A DNA stretch of 44,597 nucleotides from Owenia fusiformis (Eukaryota > Annelida > Polychaeta > Sabellida > Oweniidae), in the NCBI GenBank assembly GCA_903813345.2, contig CAIIXF020000010.1:24783740-24828336 (forward strand), written 5' to 3'. The notes beneath the pieces are model-generated. The model saw only the letters and a program-made list of their open reading frames with translations. It was not told where the DNA came from and did no database searches. This document shows positions 10,271 to 20,572 of the stretch, piece after piece. The translations under genes and the position numbers were made by a program. Positions within the stretch are counted from its first letter, which is position 1; every line of letters starts with the position of its first letter.

Positions 10271-11425
10271 TTGTCACATTCCTCCCACCTAAGAAGTTTG
10301 TCCTCAAACAAAAGAAAAATCAATTTGATGTGCTGTAGTGATACATTTTCAGTACAAGTATACTAAATGAATATATTAAGTTTAAACATGCATATGATAA
10401 TTGTCAGTCATTATACTATCCAATAATATTTGATTATAGTCCATTATATTGGTATATTGATATATCTGTTTATTACTGTCCTTATTTGTCACTCTCCATG
10501 CCCATTGGTATCTCAATCCATGAGGTCTCAGAAAAGTTGGCCATATATCAACAGAAAATCAACATAGGTGTCCCAAACATTAATTATCTCTCATGACATG
10601 CATGACATCCTTTTTGGCGATTTAGAGTTATAATTTATCCATATGCCACTTGGAGAGTGATCAGGGTTGAATGTAATTCAAAATGTTCCTTTATAGACAA
10701 GCTTAGTGTTTATAATATTCCTAGCAGCACCAGTATCTAACAAGTTTACATGTTGATTATATATATAAGCACTGGCAGCTTCAATCCACTTGTCGCTTCC
10801 ATTTGATATAGTTCTTTATTGGATTCTTCCTTCACACAAGAATAGCGGTTGTCAGGCTATTTCGATGTGGCTTTGGGTCCATTCGTATAACTAGCTGAGC
10901 CTTGACCCTTGAACTGCTATTTTCCATTTCCCTGTTGCTGATTGGCATATTCTAGAGCCAGTTCCTTGTAGCTTCTTCGCACATGTAGAAGTTTCTTTGT
11001 AGCTTCTAGGCTATCAGTAAAATCTTGATTTGGTATTTAATTTTCTCGAATTGCATTTGCCTTGAAGGGTCTTCTGGTTCAAACCTGTTTCGGAAGGCTG
11101 AACAGAGTTTTTCAGAATCACGCCTATCTGCTTCACTAACATCATACAACATATGCATTACCCAATGTCAGTTTTCTTAATGTGGTTGCCAGTTCAAGGG
11201 CCTTTAGTTGTTTCATCCCAGTCATAAGATGCTTCGACCATTTCGTAGTGTTGTTTGAAATCCCGTCAAATTGCGAATCCATTATATTCAGCAGGTTTCT
11301 TGACTTTCTTCTTCTCAACATGTTCTCATTTGTTTTTGGTACTTTGGGTTTGGATGTCACTTCTGGCAACCATCGTTTTGGAGACCAAGGGTATTGCATC
11401 TCCTCTTTGTTCTGTTGTCTGTCAT
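10271..11425 (-). pseudogene. Decayed Ty3/gypsy-like gag-protease region (- strand)
   Basis: Read on the - strand, the piece is broken by several stops and frame changes. An open stretch at 11142-11399 contains QFDGISNNTTKWSKHL and LATTLRKLTLGNAYVV, in the style of a gypsy gag core. Further on comes a FEPEDPSRQMQFE-like block near 11050-11080. Near 10735-10760 lies LLDTGAARN, which carries the Asp-Thr-Gly of a retropepsin active site. Reverse transcriptase, RNase H and integrase are missing. At 10279-10290 a purine run (- strand AGGTGGGAGGAA) precedes TGTGACAA, resembling a polypurine tract and LTR start. I read this as an internally deleted, dead LTR retrotransposon; the family call is inferred from motif style. 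Confidence 0.5.
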
Positions 11426-11795
11426 TTAAAGGATATTAATTCCCCTCCTTATTGGCGTCTGTAGTAGGTAACCATCATTCCTCCTTCCAAAGATATTGTT
11501 GTGCCTCCTTGTAGGCATCCCCTGTAGGTAACCATTGTTCCTCAGGCCAAGAAAAATAATTCGCCTTCTTGGTGGCGTCTTACGAATCAGGTAACCGTCG
11601 TTCCTCTTCAAAGGATATTTGTGTGCCTCCTTGTAGGCATCCCCCGTAGGTAACCGTCGTTCTTCAGGCCAAGAAACATAAATCGCCTTCTTGGTGGCGT
11701 CTTCCGGATCAGGTAACCATTGTTCCTCTTTCCAAAGATATTGGTGTGCCTCCTTGTAGGGGAGCCCCCAGTCTAGACTCCCTGCAATTGTCACT
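11426..11795 (-). repeat. Coding-type tandem repeat, 41-residue (123-bp) unit, - strand
   Basis: On the - strand an open frame of 122 codons carries a 41-residue unit, about 2.7 times. Its halves are YKEAHQYLWKEEQWLPDPED and ATKKAIYVSWPEERRLPTGD. The two halves resemble each other, so the basic unit is about 20-21 residues (about 61 bp). A frame change partway through switches the later units to another frame, where the same peptide can be recognised. A weaker unit (KEEMQYPWSPKRWLPE) lies at 11345-11400 at the start of the gag-like ORF, so this array looks like the N-terminal part of that reading frame. The charged Trp-Pro motif is not one I can name. Confidence 0.65.
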
Positions 11796-11804
11796 ATTTA
11801 TATA

Positions 11805-12345
11805 CAGGGTGGTCAAAAAAAACGGCAACCCTAGTTTTTCCTAATATCTTTGTCATTCTAAGGAATAACTCCCTGATATTTTACACATTTGTACATCATT
11901 CAATTTCCTACCAACCTACCATATTTCCTGACCATCGGACTGATAGTCACAATATTACTGCATTTTAAGCAACATACCACAGATGGCCACTTTCGGGCTG
12001 TCTGAGCTGGTCTGTTATCCAAATGAACTCCATTTTCAACTTGATGCACTGGTGAACTGTAACAATTATGTATTCTTGGGGAGCCAAGCACTTTATGAAG
12101 TAGTGGAGAGGCACTTTCACACAGACAGATGCACAGTTTAGTGTGTTCTCAGAAGATTGGGTCCTTTACCTTTGATGATGCTAACAGATATGCAATAACT
12201 GTCAACGTCAAAGTCCATGATTCCCATGGAGTTCTTGGGGACTTTAGGTGAACCCAGGGTGGTTGAAAGGCAGCAACAGTGGTTCCAACAAGACAGAACC
12301 ATGCCCCATACACCAAATGATGCACAATATTGGCTTTGCCCTTAT
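11805..12345 (+). mobile_element. Truncated mariner relic with left TIR
   Basis: The left end CAGGGTGGTCAAAAAAAACG follows TATA. No matching right end was found. About 350 bp in, + strand frames contain a transposase trace: DDANRYAITVN near 12170-12210, and QQQWFQQDRTMPHTPND at 12265-12320. The latter corresponds to the second catalytic Asp block WFQQDGATPHT of mariner-type transposases. Stops and frameshifts interrupt it. The minus-strand ORF at 11900-12091 and the ORF at 12217-12468 are incidental. Confidence 0.65.
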
Positions 12346-13114
12346 AAAAAATTCAACCTTGAAAGTCCGAATTTAAACCGTTGCACAATCATTGTACAAT
12401 CATTGATCCGATCATTTATGCAACCATGCCAACTGTTACAACGCAACCATTACAATTTTGGTTGTTAACTCATTGAAAATGTTTCAATCATATGTAACCA
12501 TTGTAAACGCTTGAAAATTTTGATTGAATTTCTTGCAACCGTTTCAATCGAATGCAACCCTTTAAACCTATGGCAATATTATCTCAATACACCATAAAAT
12601 AATTATATTGCTCTTTAAAATATATATTTCAAATATATGTATTTCATGCATACATGTCAGAATTTAAAGTTTTTGATCAAAAGATATTTAAAGTATTGAA
12701 ATAGTTTAGTAAACTTGTCTTGTGAATGAAAATATATTGAAAAAATTTTCATCTAACTTTGAAGGATGACGATTGTCTCACTCACATGTATATTATCTAG
12801 ATACATGTAACAGCAATGCTAAGGCATAGCAAATCCCAATCATTTTTACAAAATCCCTTCACTTCTTTTTAAGTTATTGCAAAAACATTTGAAATAATTT
12901 TGGATGGGGGGAAGTCTTGAATTTTACAAATTCAGACACTTATTCTTCACCTGAGAAATTATCACAATTATAAAGGAGGGAAGATCTGTCTGGAAGGAAG
13001 AAATCCTTCAATCAGAAAATAATCTGTTTATTGATTTGATATTTTTGATTTGATAGAGAAGATGCAATCAGACATTACAGGATGTGTTTTAAATAATTAA
13101 GTCAATAAGCATAA
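12346..13114. other. Intronic sequence, no gene seen
   Basis: AT-rich. 12390-12560 has loosely repeated words such as CAACCGTTTCAATC and CAACCATT, similar in flavour to the 21-bp array at 13786-13889. No exon signal was found. Confidence 0.4.
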
Positions 13115-13889
13115 CTTAAAAAACTCTGATTACAGAAAGACTCAGTTTCTCTAGTTTGATTAGAGTCTGCTTTGAAGGATGTGTCTAAAGAAACTTTATT
13201 AATCCATAAACAAAACAAAAATAATTTGGCAAGGCAAAACAAACCTTATTACAGAGAGACTCACAGTTTGATTAGAGTCTGCTATAAAGGAAGCATCCTA
13301 TGTAATTTAATTATTCCATACATAGAACATGATAAATAATTTGCCAAAGAAAATTTTCCATATTTTCCTCCAGATTTTTTCAAGTTTAGAGTTTTGAAAA
13401 ATAAGCTCTGTTTTTTTTAATCATTGACACATATTATTTAAACTGATTACACATTTCAGTAGAAATGCTATGCCCTAGTGAATACAGTAAAGCCATGAAC
13501 TTTCAATCTATTGAATGCCCATGGTAAAACAAACTAAAAAAATGAAATAAAAAATTCTGAAAATAGTAATTGCAGTTTCATATACTTGCTATTTGAGATT
13601 TCTCGGCACTTATTAAAGTAACTGAATAAAGAAATACACCTTCAAAAATCTGAAAACACTTTTTAAATTTTTACGCCCCCCCCCCCCCCCTCTGCATGAA
13701 ATAGAGAATAAAAAAAAAAATATATAGTATAACACAAAATGAAAATAAATATAACAGAAACTAGGACTATGAACCCTATTTCTAGTCAAGCATTTTAATT
13801 AGCTGTTCAACCGTTTTAATTAGCTGTTCAACCGTTTTAATTAGCCTTTCAACCGTTTTAATTGGCTGTTCAAGCATTCTGATTTAGTG
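13115..13889 (+). repeat. Dispersed repeat, copy 1 (second copy 34081-34807)
   Basis: Both copies run in the same order and orientation: 'aactctgattacag', 'gattagagtctgctttgaa', 'ggcaaggcaaaacaaacctt', 'gagtctgctataaaggaag', a poly-C run before 'tctgcatgaaatagagaata', then the 21-bp array. This copy keeps about 50 bp near 13300 ('tgtaatttaattattcc') that is missing from the other, and a longer C-run (13676-13690). No coding potential and no clear termini. Confidence 0.85.
13786..13889 (+). repeat. 21-bp minisatellite inside the dispersed repeat
   Basis: About five units of 'tcaaccgttttaattagctg'. Unit edges differ slightly ('tcaagcat', 'ggctgt'). The homologous array at 34706-34806 has about the same number of units but different internal variants. 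Confidence 0.85.
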
Positions 13890-14101
13890 CTACGGCCAAG
13901 GCAATTTGTGTCCAAAACACCTAGATTCAATTTGACTTTAGATTCTTGTAGGGGACCCCAAGGCATGTAAAAAAAAGTTTGTGAACCCTTGCAAAGCAGG
14001 CTCAAAAGTGCTGAGTCAGCAAATTTTATTATTTTTGAGTCGGAATTTGACCATATGCTTGAAACTATTTAATATCTCATTTAGGGTTGTTGCAATTATA
14101 A
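13890..14101. other. Short intronic stretch, nothing recognised
   Basis: No element ends or exon signals are visible between the dispersed repeat and the Helentron-like element. Confidence 0.4.
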
Positions 14102-15375
14102 CTAGACATTTAAAATCGCCACGGGGGCGATTTCGTAGAATGCCGTTCCTCGCCGCAGCAGCAAATTCGGTGCACAATTGACCTTTTTCAAGGTCACGCA
14201 GAGGTCGAATTCCAAAACCGAAAGCATATTTGATATCATATTTTGCCATATTTTTGAAATTTTGTCACTCAATTTAAAAACCCGTACCCTTATCCTCCCA
14301 GACGCGCTTTAAAGCGCTGTCGCGTGCCCCCTATATAGATTAGGAAAACAAAGCACAAGCATATTTAGAATCAGGGACATCCATACTTCATACTTGCAAA
14401 GAATTGGAATGAAAATCACCCAAATTATAAACCCTAGAGATATGTTAAATGGGAAGAGTAAGGCATGCAAAAAATAACTACAGTGGCTCCTTGAACAGGT
14501 AAAACAAGAAATAAGTTTTACGTCATTTTACGGTGAAGGTCAAAGGTCAAGGTCAAAATGTTGACCTAATTTACTCTAGTTTAGTACAGTGTAATACAAT
14601 GGTACCAATTTCGAATCAATTTGAGCAATTTTAGCAATTTAACCTTTTTGACCTTTTCAAGGTCACCCGGAGGTCAAATTCCAAAACCACAAGCATATTT
14701 AGAATCAGGGACATCCATACTTCATACTTGCAAAGAATTGGAATGAAAATCCTAGTTTTCAACTTTGAGGTCATTTGAAGGTCAATGTCAAAGGTCAAGG
14801 TCAAAATGGTGACCTTATTTACTCTATCCGAGTACAGTGTAATACAATGGTACCAATTTGGAATCAATTTGAGCGATTTTGATTTTTGAACTTGTTGACC
14901 TTTTCAAGGTCACTCAGAGGTCGGATTCCAAAACTGAAAGCATATTTGGAATCAGGGGCTTCTATTTTTTATATCTGCTCAGAATTGGGATCGGATACAC
15001 AGTTTTCAAATTTTGCCCCACTGGGGTGCCCCATTTTTCAAATTTGGGGCACCCAATTTTAAAACCCGGAATATATGTGAAATGGCAATTGTGAGGGATG
15101 GCATATGCAAATTTTGGGTAAAAAATAAAAATGGTTACTCCTTGTACGTGCAAAAATGTAAAAATTTGCGATTTGACCTTGGCTAATTAGGGAGGGGCTA
15201 ATTAAAAAAATGAAGGCATTTCCCTGTAGCCCAGGAACATGTCAAGGTTGATGGTATATGCTAATTAGCTGACATGTTGGTGTGTGGAGAAATCTTGCGT
15301 GGAATAATAATAATAATAATAAGAAGAAAAAGGCGAAAACTATAGAATGCCGTTTCTTCGAAACCGGCATTCTAA
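14102..15375 (-). mobile_element. Helentron-like non-autonomous element, family 2 (- strand)
   Basis: Read on the - strand, the 5' end is TTAGAATGCC in a hairpin closing with GGCATTCTATAG (15342-15375). A (TTA)n run follows at 15301-15322. The 3' end has GGCATTCTA (a copy of the hairpin arm), then a second hairpin AAATCGCC/GGCGATTT (14113-14133). Eleven nt later it ends in CTAG at 14105-14102, followed by T. A 3' hairpin about 10 nt from a terminal CTAG is the Helitron signature; subterminal inverted repeats and T-T insertion point to the Helentron branch. The interior has two ~320-bp repeats with AGGTCA clusters (14520-14620 and 14770-14860). No Rep/helicase ORF. Confidence 0.7.
14529..14810 (+). 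promoter_or_regulatory. AGGTCA half-site clusters in the Helentron-like element
   Basis: 'ggtcaaaggtcaaggtcaaa' at about 14537 and again at about 14787 contains three AGGTCA-type half-sites with 1-bp and 0-bp spacing. Such DR1/DR0 arrays match known nuclear receptor binding sites. Whether they bind anything here is untested. Confidence 0.4.
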
Positions 15376-15713
15376 TGAAACATTGTCAATATATCAATAA
15401 GGCATGTATGAAGAATTCCTGAAAGTTTGGGTCTTAACCAACAAAATTTGGTCGAGATATGGGATAATTTGTACCTAAAAGTACATAATTTCTCTTCAAA
15501 ATTTCTTAATCAGTCGATAGTTTATCAGTCGTTTAAAAAACAGTAAGGGCCTATGGGGTATAAAACCTGATTTAAAACTTCACTGATGATGTTAGCAGAT
15601 ATTTCTTGAATAAGTTTCAATAAAAAGTACAAGTATCTATTTTTTCTGATTTTTCTCTTTACCTTCCCCTAAAAATTCAAGAAAGGGGGCGTGGCACATT
15701 ACACTTCAGTTGT
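15376..15713. other. Intronic sequence, nothing recognised
   Basis: AT-rich, with no exon or element signal before the palindrome arm. Confidence 0.4.
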
Positions 15714-16375
15714 TGAACTTGTTGCTAGGGTCAAATAGAAAATGTGTATCATTATAGCAAAAAGTGTTATTCTAAATAAATCTTAACACTATATGTGACA
15801 TCATGATATGCTAAACATACTTATTATCTACCATTTTATATTTTTACAGCTTATCATTGCCATACCCCATAAAACCGTTTAGGGTATGTGTGGTCAGCAA
15901 TAGGAAATACATGTATGTGTACTTATAACATTTTTCAAAATTGTATTTCAGATGCCATTCTATCCTAATGTTGTTATGGTATGTTTAGAATGAATTATGA
16001 TGATAGTAATGTTATATTACACTCTCCATCATAAGTTTTGTAACTGGAAGTCTCCCTTTGAATCACTTATTAAAGCTTGTCATGCTGTTTGGCAATTTTA
16101 AACAAGACATCAAGCTTTTGGAATAAAGCAATAAGGAACAAAATCAAGGTTCAAACATTGACAGACCTTAATATGTAATCATATGAAAACTTGCAGTTGC
16201 CAACCTTATGGAGGGGGTGTATAAGTATTATATGTGTCATAAATTGTTTAGTTGTAGAAACCTGAAGCCAAAGGAAATGATAGTGCTTTACATTCTCTCA
16301 AAGACAGTGGTCAATTCTGTGGCACTGGGTTGGCATTACTTATATGATATGTGACATTACGCGAGTTTGGTCTTA

Positions 16376-16834
16376 AGGCCAACATATACCAATGGTGCAG
16401 AATCCCAGTCGCCCCATCAAGTCCCACCATGCCATATTGAGTCCCACAATGTCCCAAGAGACCTTGTTAACTTTACCCCATGGAGTCTCATCGAGTCCCT
16501 CCATATCCCACAAAGTCCCACGGAAATGATGTAATTTAGTTTAGAAGGTAATGTCAAGGTCATTTTGATTTCAAGTTAGCTGACACATCCCATGATCAAA
16601 AGTCCCACGATGCCCAATGGAAAGAATGAACAGGTTTATTCTCAGTGGGACTTCGCCAAATGATACCCCATCGAATCGTATGGGACTCAATGGGGCTTCA
16701 TGGGGTAAATCCCAAGGAATCCCAAGGAGTTCCATCGGGCAAAGCTCAGTTAAGTCCAACGGATTTCCATGAGGTCCCACACAATGTTAAATCAATGGAG
16801 GTCCCACCATGTCATGTTGGTGTATGTTAGGCTT
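16376..16834. mobile_element. TA-flanked MITE filled with GTCCCA repeats
   Basis: The ends AGGCCAACATATACCA and TGGTGTATGTTAGGCTT are imperfect inverses, flanked by TA on both sides (16374-16375, 16835-16836), which suggests a Tc1/mariner-class MITE. Internally the left half repeats CCCATCAAGTCCCAC-like words and the right half their inverses (AGTGGGACTTCG, TGGGACTCAATGGGG), making the whole element quasi-palindromic and much less AT-rich than its surroundings. The short ORFs on both strands here are products of this repetition. Confidence 0.65.
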
Positions 16835-17149
16835 TAGCGAAGTAACTTCCTTTGTTTACATTCATCAAATCGTTAAAAAGGAAAAGTTGTCAAAACTTTG
16901 TAAGAGCGTGATTATTTGGACCGATTTCACTTGTCTGCTACAGATATTTTAGTTTTACACAAACTGAGCTGGCCAGTGCCAAAAGATTCCAAAAGTCAAT
17001 GGGAGTGACAAAACGTAAGTAATGCTTAATAACTGAGTGTGGATTGGTTGATCCCAAGATATTATCAGTCAGTAGCTTATTACGTACTATAACAGTTAGC
17101 AGGGAACAAAAACTGGAACTTACTGTTACGCCATAATCACGATACAAAA

Positions 17150-17665
17150 ATATGTCATATTCCGCAATGAATATGGCATATTCACTTGCGGTGTATGACA
17201 GATTCACCTGGGGTATATGGCATATACACTAACCAATGAGAATGTGATATGGAAGTACGGAATAGTCAATTGCTTAGATTGAACGAGCAAGTTAAACATT
17301 ATAAATTATTATAATGATTACTGAATCAACAGCACTGTGTATCAAATATATTAACTTAGCAGAAGTATCAGTCACCAATCTTGTGCAATAAACTTACTCA
17401 ATCAATCCTGGATTGATACATTAGTACTAGACGCACTAACTATATTGGTAATCCAGTGTAGTTTTACATTTAGAGTCGATTCTCGCAACCAATTCACCTG
17501 CGGTATATGGCATATTCCGCAAGTGAGTATGACATATTCCGCAGTAGAGTATGGGGTATTCACTGAAATCAATGTATCACATATTCACTGCGGAATATCA
17601 CATACTCACCTGCAGAATATGCCATACACCGCAGGTGAGTATGGCATATTCATTATTCACCCTTA
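17150..17665. repeat. Degenerate array of CATATTCCGCAGGTGAGTATGG-like words
   Basis: Two clusters (17150-17235 and 17490-17665) repeat a ~24-bp word, 'catattccgcaagtgagtat', in both orientations. The ORF at 17445-17915 begins in this array and has no recognisable domain. Two units contain splice-donor-like sequence: CAG|GTGAGT at 17632-17640 and GTGAGT at 17523-17528. Confidence 0.65.
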
Positions 17666-18219
17666 TCACAAATACTGCGCAACCATGAATGTATGCCATA
17701 AACCGCGTAACACTTACTGTCGATCATGCTGCTCCAGGAATAATGAGTCATCTGTACAAAGCATAATCAAGGTGGTAGAAGCAAATAAGAACCCATTTAG
17801 ATTGAAAATTCTGATAATTAGCCATCTTGATTCTCAAGGTTTCAATTGCTCCGACTGTATAACATGGAAGTCGAAGGTGATAATAAGCTCCATTAAATAC
17901 TTACTATGGAGGTGATGACTTATGACATCAGAAAGAGTTTATCATAAATATCAAGAATACTTGACTGGTTGAAAGAGATGCCAGAAGATAAAGTGAAAGT
18001 GAAATTGATTCCAATATTGAGATTTTAAAAATCTATTTCTCTGTTTTGGTGCATAAATACAAAGGAGGTTACTTTGCTGGGGCTTCTTAACTCTTCTATC
18101 TACAGCCAGGGATACAATTGTTTCCTATACAAAGCACAATCAATTCCCTTGATACTATGTGAAGTATCGGGTGCTAGACTAGCAGTGAAACATTATCTCC
18201 AATTCCTTAGGGACAATAG

Positions 18220-18495
18220 GGGCGTAGCAAGCTTTGGTTCAGTGGGGGTTTGATCGCCAAAATTTTTTGGTTTTCAGTCAGGGGGATGCAACTGTGGCAT
18301 AAAAAAGCGAAAAATTAAGATCTATCTTGAATTTTACAAATCTTGATTCAACTTCCTCCAAAATAGGGCTAGAAGCTTAAAATAAAAAGCATTTTAAAAC
18401 TCTTCTTCTATCTCATGGTTATATTTTTATTGGTTATGGGGTGGGGGGGGGGTGGGGGTGCAATCCCATTGCACCCCCTGGCTAAGCTTATGGAC
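18220..18495. mobile_element. Possible MITE with GGGGCGTAGC-type end
   Basis: Left 'aggggcgtagcaagctttgg' and right 'ccctggctaagcttatgg' are weakly inverse, and G-rich runs sit near the right end (18440-18460). The ends are too diverged to fix a target duplication. Confidence 0.35.
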
Positions 18496-19210
18496 AAGAT
18501 GTATTATTTTGACATAAACAAAACATACACATCTTGTTATGTTCTACAGACTACAACTAAACAGTTATGACATATATACAATACGAAGTGTGCAAACTGC
18601 AACCAGGCTCTGAGAATCTCTAGCTCTTAATCATTTGGTGTTACAATTTGTTATTATAGCTAATTATTTTCAGCAACAATAGGAGTCTTGTTGCAGTTTA
18701 CATGGACCCTATACTATAAAGCATGTACACCCCCTCCATAAGTTTGGCAACTGGAAGTTATTATATGATAGCATATCAAAGTCTGTCAATGTTTAAACCT
18801 TGATTATGTTCCTTATTACCATATTTCAGATATTTCGATTTCATATGCCAAAAATAAACAGGCTTTAATAAGTGTATCAAAGAGGTTTGAGTTCCCAAAC
18901 TTATGATGGGAAGTGCTAACATTCATAAACATAAACTATAACTACATGAACAACATTAGGAAAGAATGTCACCCGAAATACAGTTTTGAAAAATGTTATG
19001 AGTACACATACATGTATTTCCAATTGCTGACCACGCATACCCTAAATGATTTTATGGTTTATGGCAATGATAAGCTTTAAAAAATATAAAATGATAGATA
19101 ATGAATATGTTTAGCATATTATGATGTCACATATAGTGTTAAGATTTATTTAGAATAACACTTTTTGCTATAATGATACATATTTTCTATTTGACCCTAG
19201 CAAAAAGTTC

Positions 19211-19817
19211 TTCTGTATTCTTGGTGTATATATATCAACATCAGAGGATATGGGACACCCTTTAGCATTCCATCGTCATATTCGTCAATCAAATCTTCAT
19301 CAGGGATTTGATCTCAGGTCCAGGTATGCCACATCAATGATCTAGTTTGACTGAGTTGTTTTTAGTCGACTTTATTGAGAACTCCATTGCACGACCTGGG
19401 TCATAGCAAAAACATGAACTTTCGTGGTAAATTCCCATGTTTCTTTTTGTTTTGTTATATTTTATCAATGGATGGCAAGTTGTCATGAATTGTAACCTTG
19501 CTTCCCTTCATAAAATCTTTGACCTTAAGTGTGAACAAGAAACGTCAAAAGATAACTATTCAACTTAATATTCTTCATAACTAATACTGACTAGACACGC
19601 AAAAGTAAAACATTAAAGGCCAGAATGATTACCACTGAAATTGACCAAATAATTTTACTACAAAAATCTACATTCTTAAATAGATGTGGCAACAGTATTT
19701 AAAGTTAATTTCCTCTTAATCCACTCAGTGTCAGAAATGTGATGTTACTTTAACTTGTTACAAATTATGCAAGTCTACAGATTGAACAAAGCATAAATTA
19801 TTTAATGTTCAGAAAAC
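19211..19817. other. Intronic sequence, no gene seen
   Basis: No repeat copy was recognised. If the antisense ORF at 19818-20099 is real, the right part would be its 3' UTR; an 'attaaataat' string lies just beyond its stop on the - strand. Confidence 0.35.
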
Positions 19818-20109
19818 TTAAAGATACTTTTGGAATAGTTCCGGTAGTGGTATTTCTTTTAAGTCTTTTATCTGCACCAAATCTTGAATTTTTATGATGC
19901 AGTTGGCTTTTAAGGTTGATGGTACATCTCGAAATTCGAAAAAATCTGTGATGTTTTCATGTTTCTTTTGAAGTTTCGAAATTTTCTCAAAATTGAATCG
20001 AACAAACCCGTTTTTTACATATGAAATGTGACCATTTCTAAAAATGTGAAATTCATCCAGTTTAATATAACCTGGCACTATGATGTGAGCATCTGACATG
20101 TGTTCATTG
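19818..20109 (-). CDS. Hypothetical antisense ORF or terminal exon, 93 codons from Met
   Basis: The - strand frame reads MSDAHIIVPGYIKLDEFHIF, continues through YVKNGFVRFNFEKISKLQKK and ends ...LPELFQKYL. It is longer and more protein-like than most frames here, with no low-complexity bias. The frame is open upstream of the Met for 15 codons (including TYRRLINEH), and a possible acceptor 'ttacttttaag' ends at 20110, so this may be a last exon rather than a whole gene. I do not recognise the family and see no signal peptide or membrane segment. Lying antisense in a TUBGCP4 intron, it could be a nested gene, a retrocopy fragment or chance. Transcript evidence would decide. Confidence 0.35.
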
Positions 20110-20572
20110 ATAAGACGTCTATATGTGCTTAAAAGTAAATTAGATCACTTAATAAGACTGTATTGGAGACCAGTTATTGGAAGTGATCCCTGATTCTGGA
20201 AATTGGGGTAGTCCTTGGCATTCTAAAATTAAATTACTTGCGGTGTACTTGTTATTAGTCTGTAAATACAAGTCAAACAAAAATACTGGCTATCTTTATT
20301 TAACAAAAAGTGTCATCATTTACATTCCCTCAAATTCCGCAAAAATAAAATCAATTCATAAACTTAAAGTGTTTTACAGTAGTGATACTTTCACAGTTTA
20401 TGTTTGAATGTGTTGTGCCTTATCAACAATTAATTGTTCCAGGGAGATGTTTCCCCAAAACGTCATAACATTAATCATAACATAACATAAACTAGTTCAC
20501 GACTCATGCCAAGTAAGTGGAATAGCTAGAACAGAAATGTATGCCTGTATTAAGTTGGTTGTATCACATCAT
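20110..20572. other. Intronic stretch, one weak antisense exon candidate
   Basis: On the - strand 'tgtatttacag' precedes an open stretch (about 20265-20155) with LILECQGLPQFPESGITSN. It could belong with the ORF at 19818-20109, but no good donor follows. No other signal. Confidence 0.25.

Larger units (their letters stand above)
15714..19210. repeat. Giant palindrome: ~500-bp inverted arms around a ~2.3-kb loop
   Basis: The left arm (15714-16262) and right arm (about 18545-19210) are inverse copies. GAACTTGTTGCTAGGGTC matches the right edge, and 'tatagcaaaaagtgttattc', 'gtgacatcatgatatgc', 'cataccccataaaacc' and 'ggagggggtgta' all have inverses. The right arm carries an extra ~130 bp near 18590-18720. 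The loop holds three further repeats, listed separately. No transposase is visible. A foldback-type element is the likely origin, but its exact ends and target duplication are not resolved. Confidence 0.8.

Noticed and set aside
17445-17915. 156-codon ORF, the longest in the window
   Set aside because: About its first 75 codons are translated from a degenerate tandem repeat and the rest shows no domain, signal peptide or splice signal.
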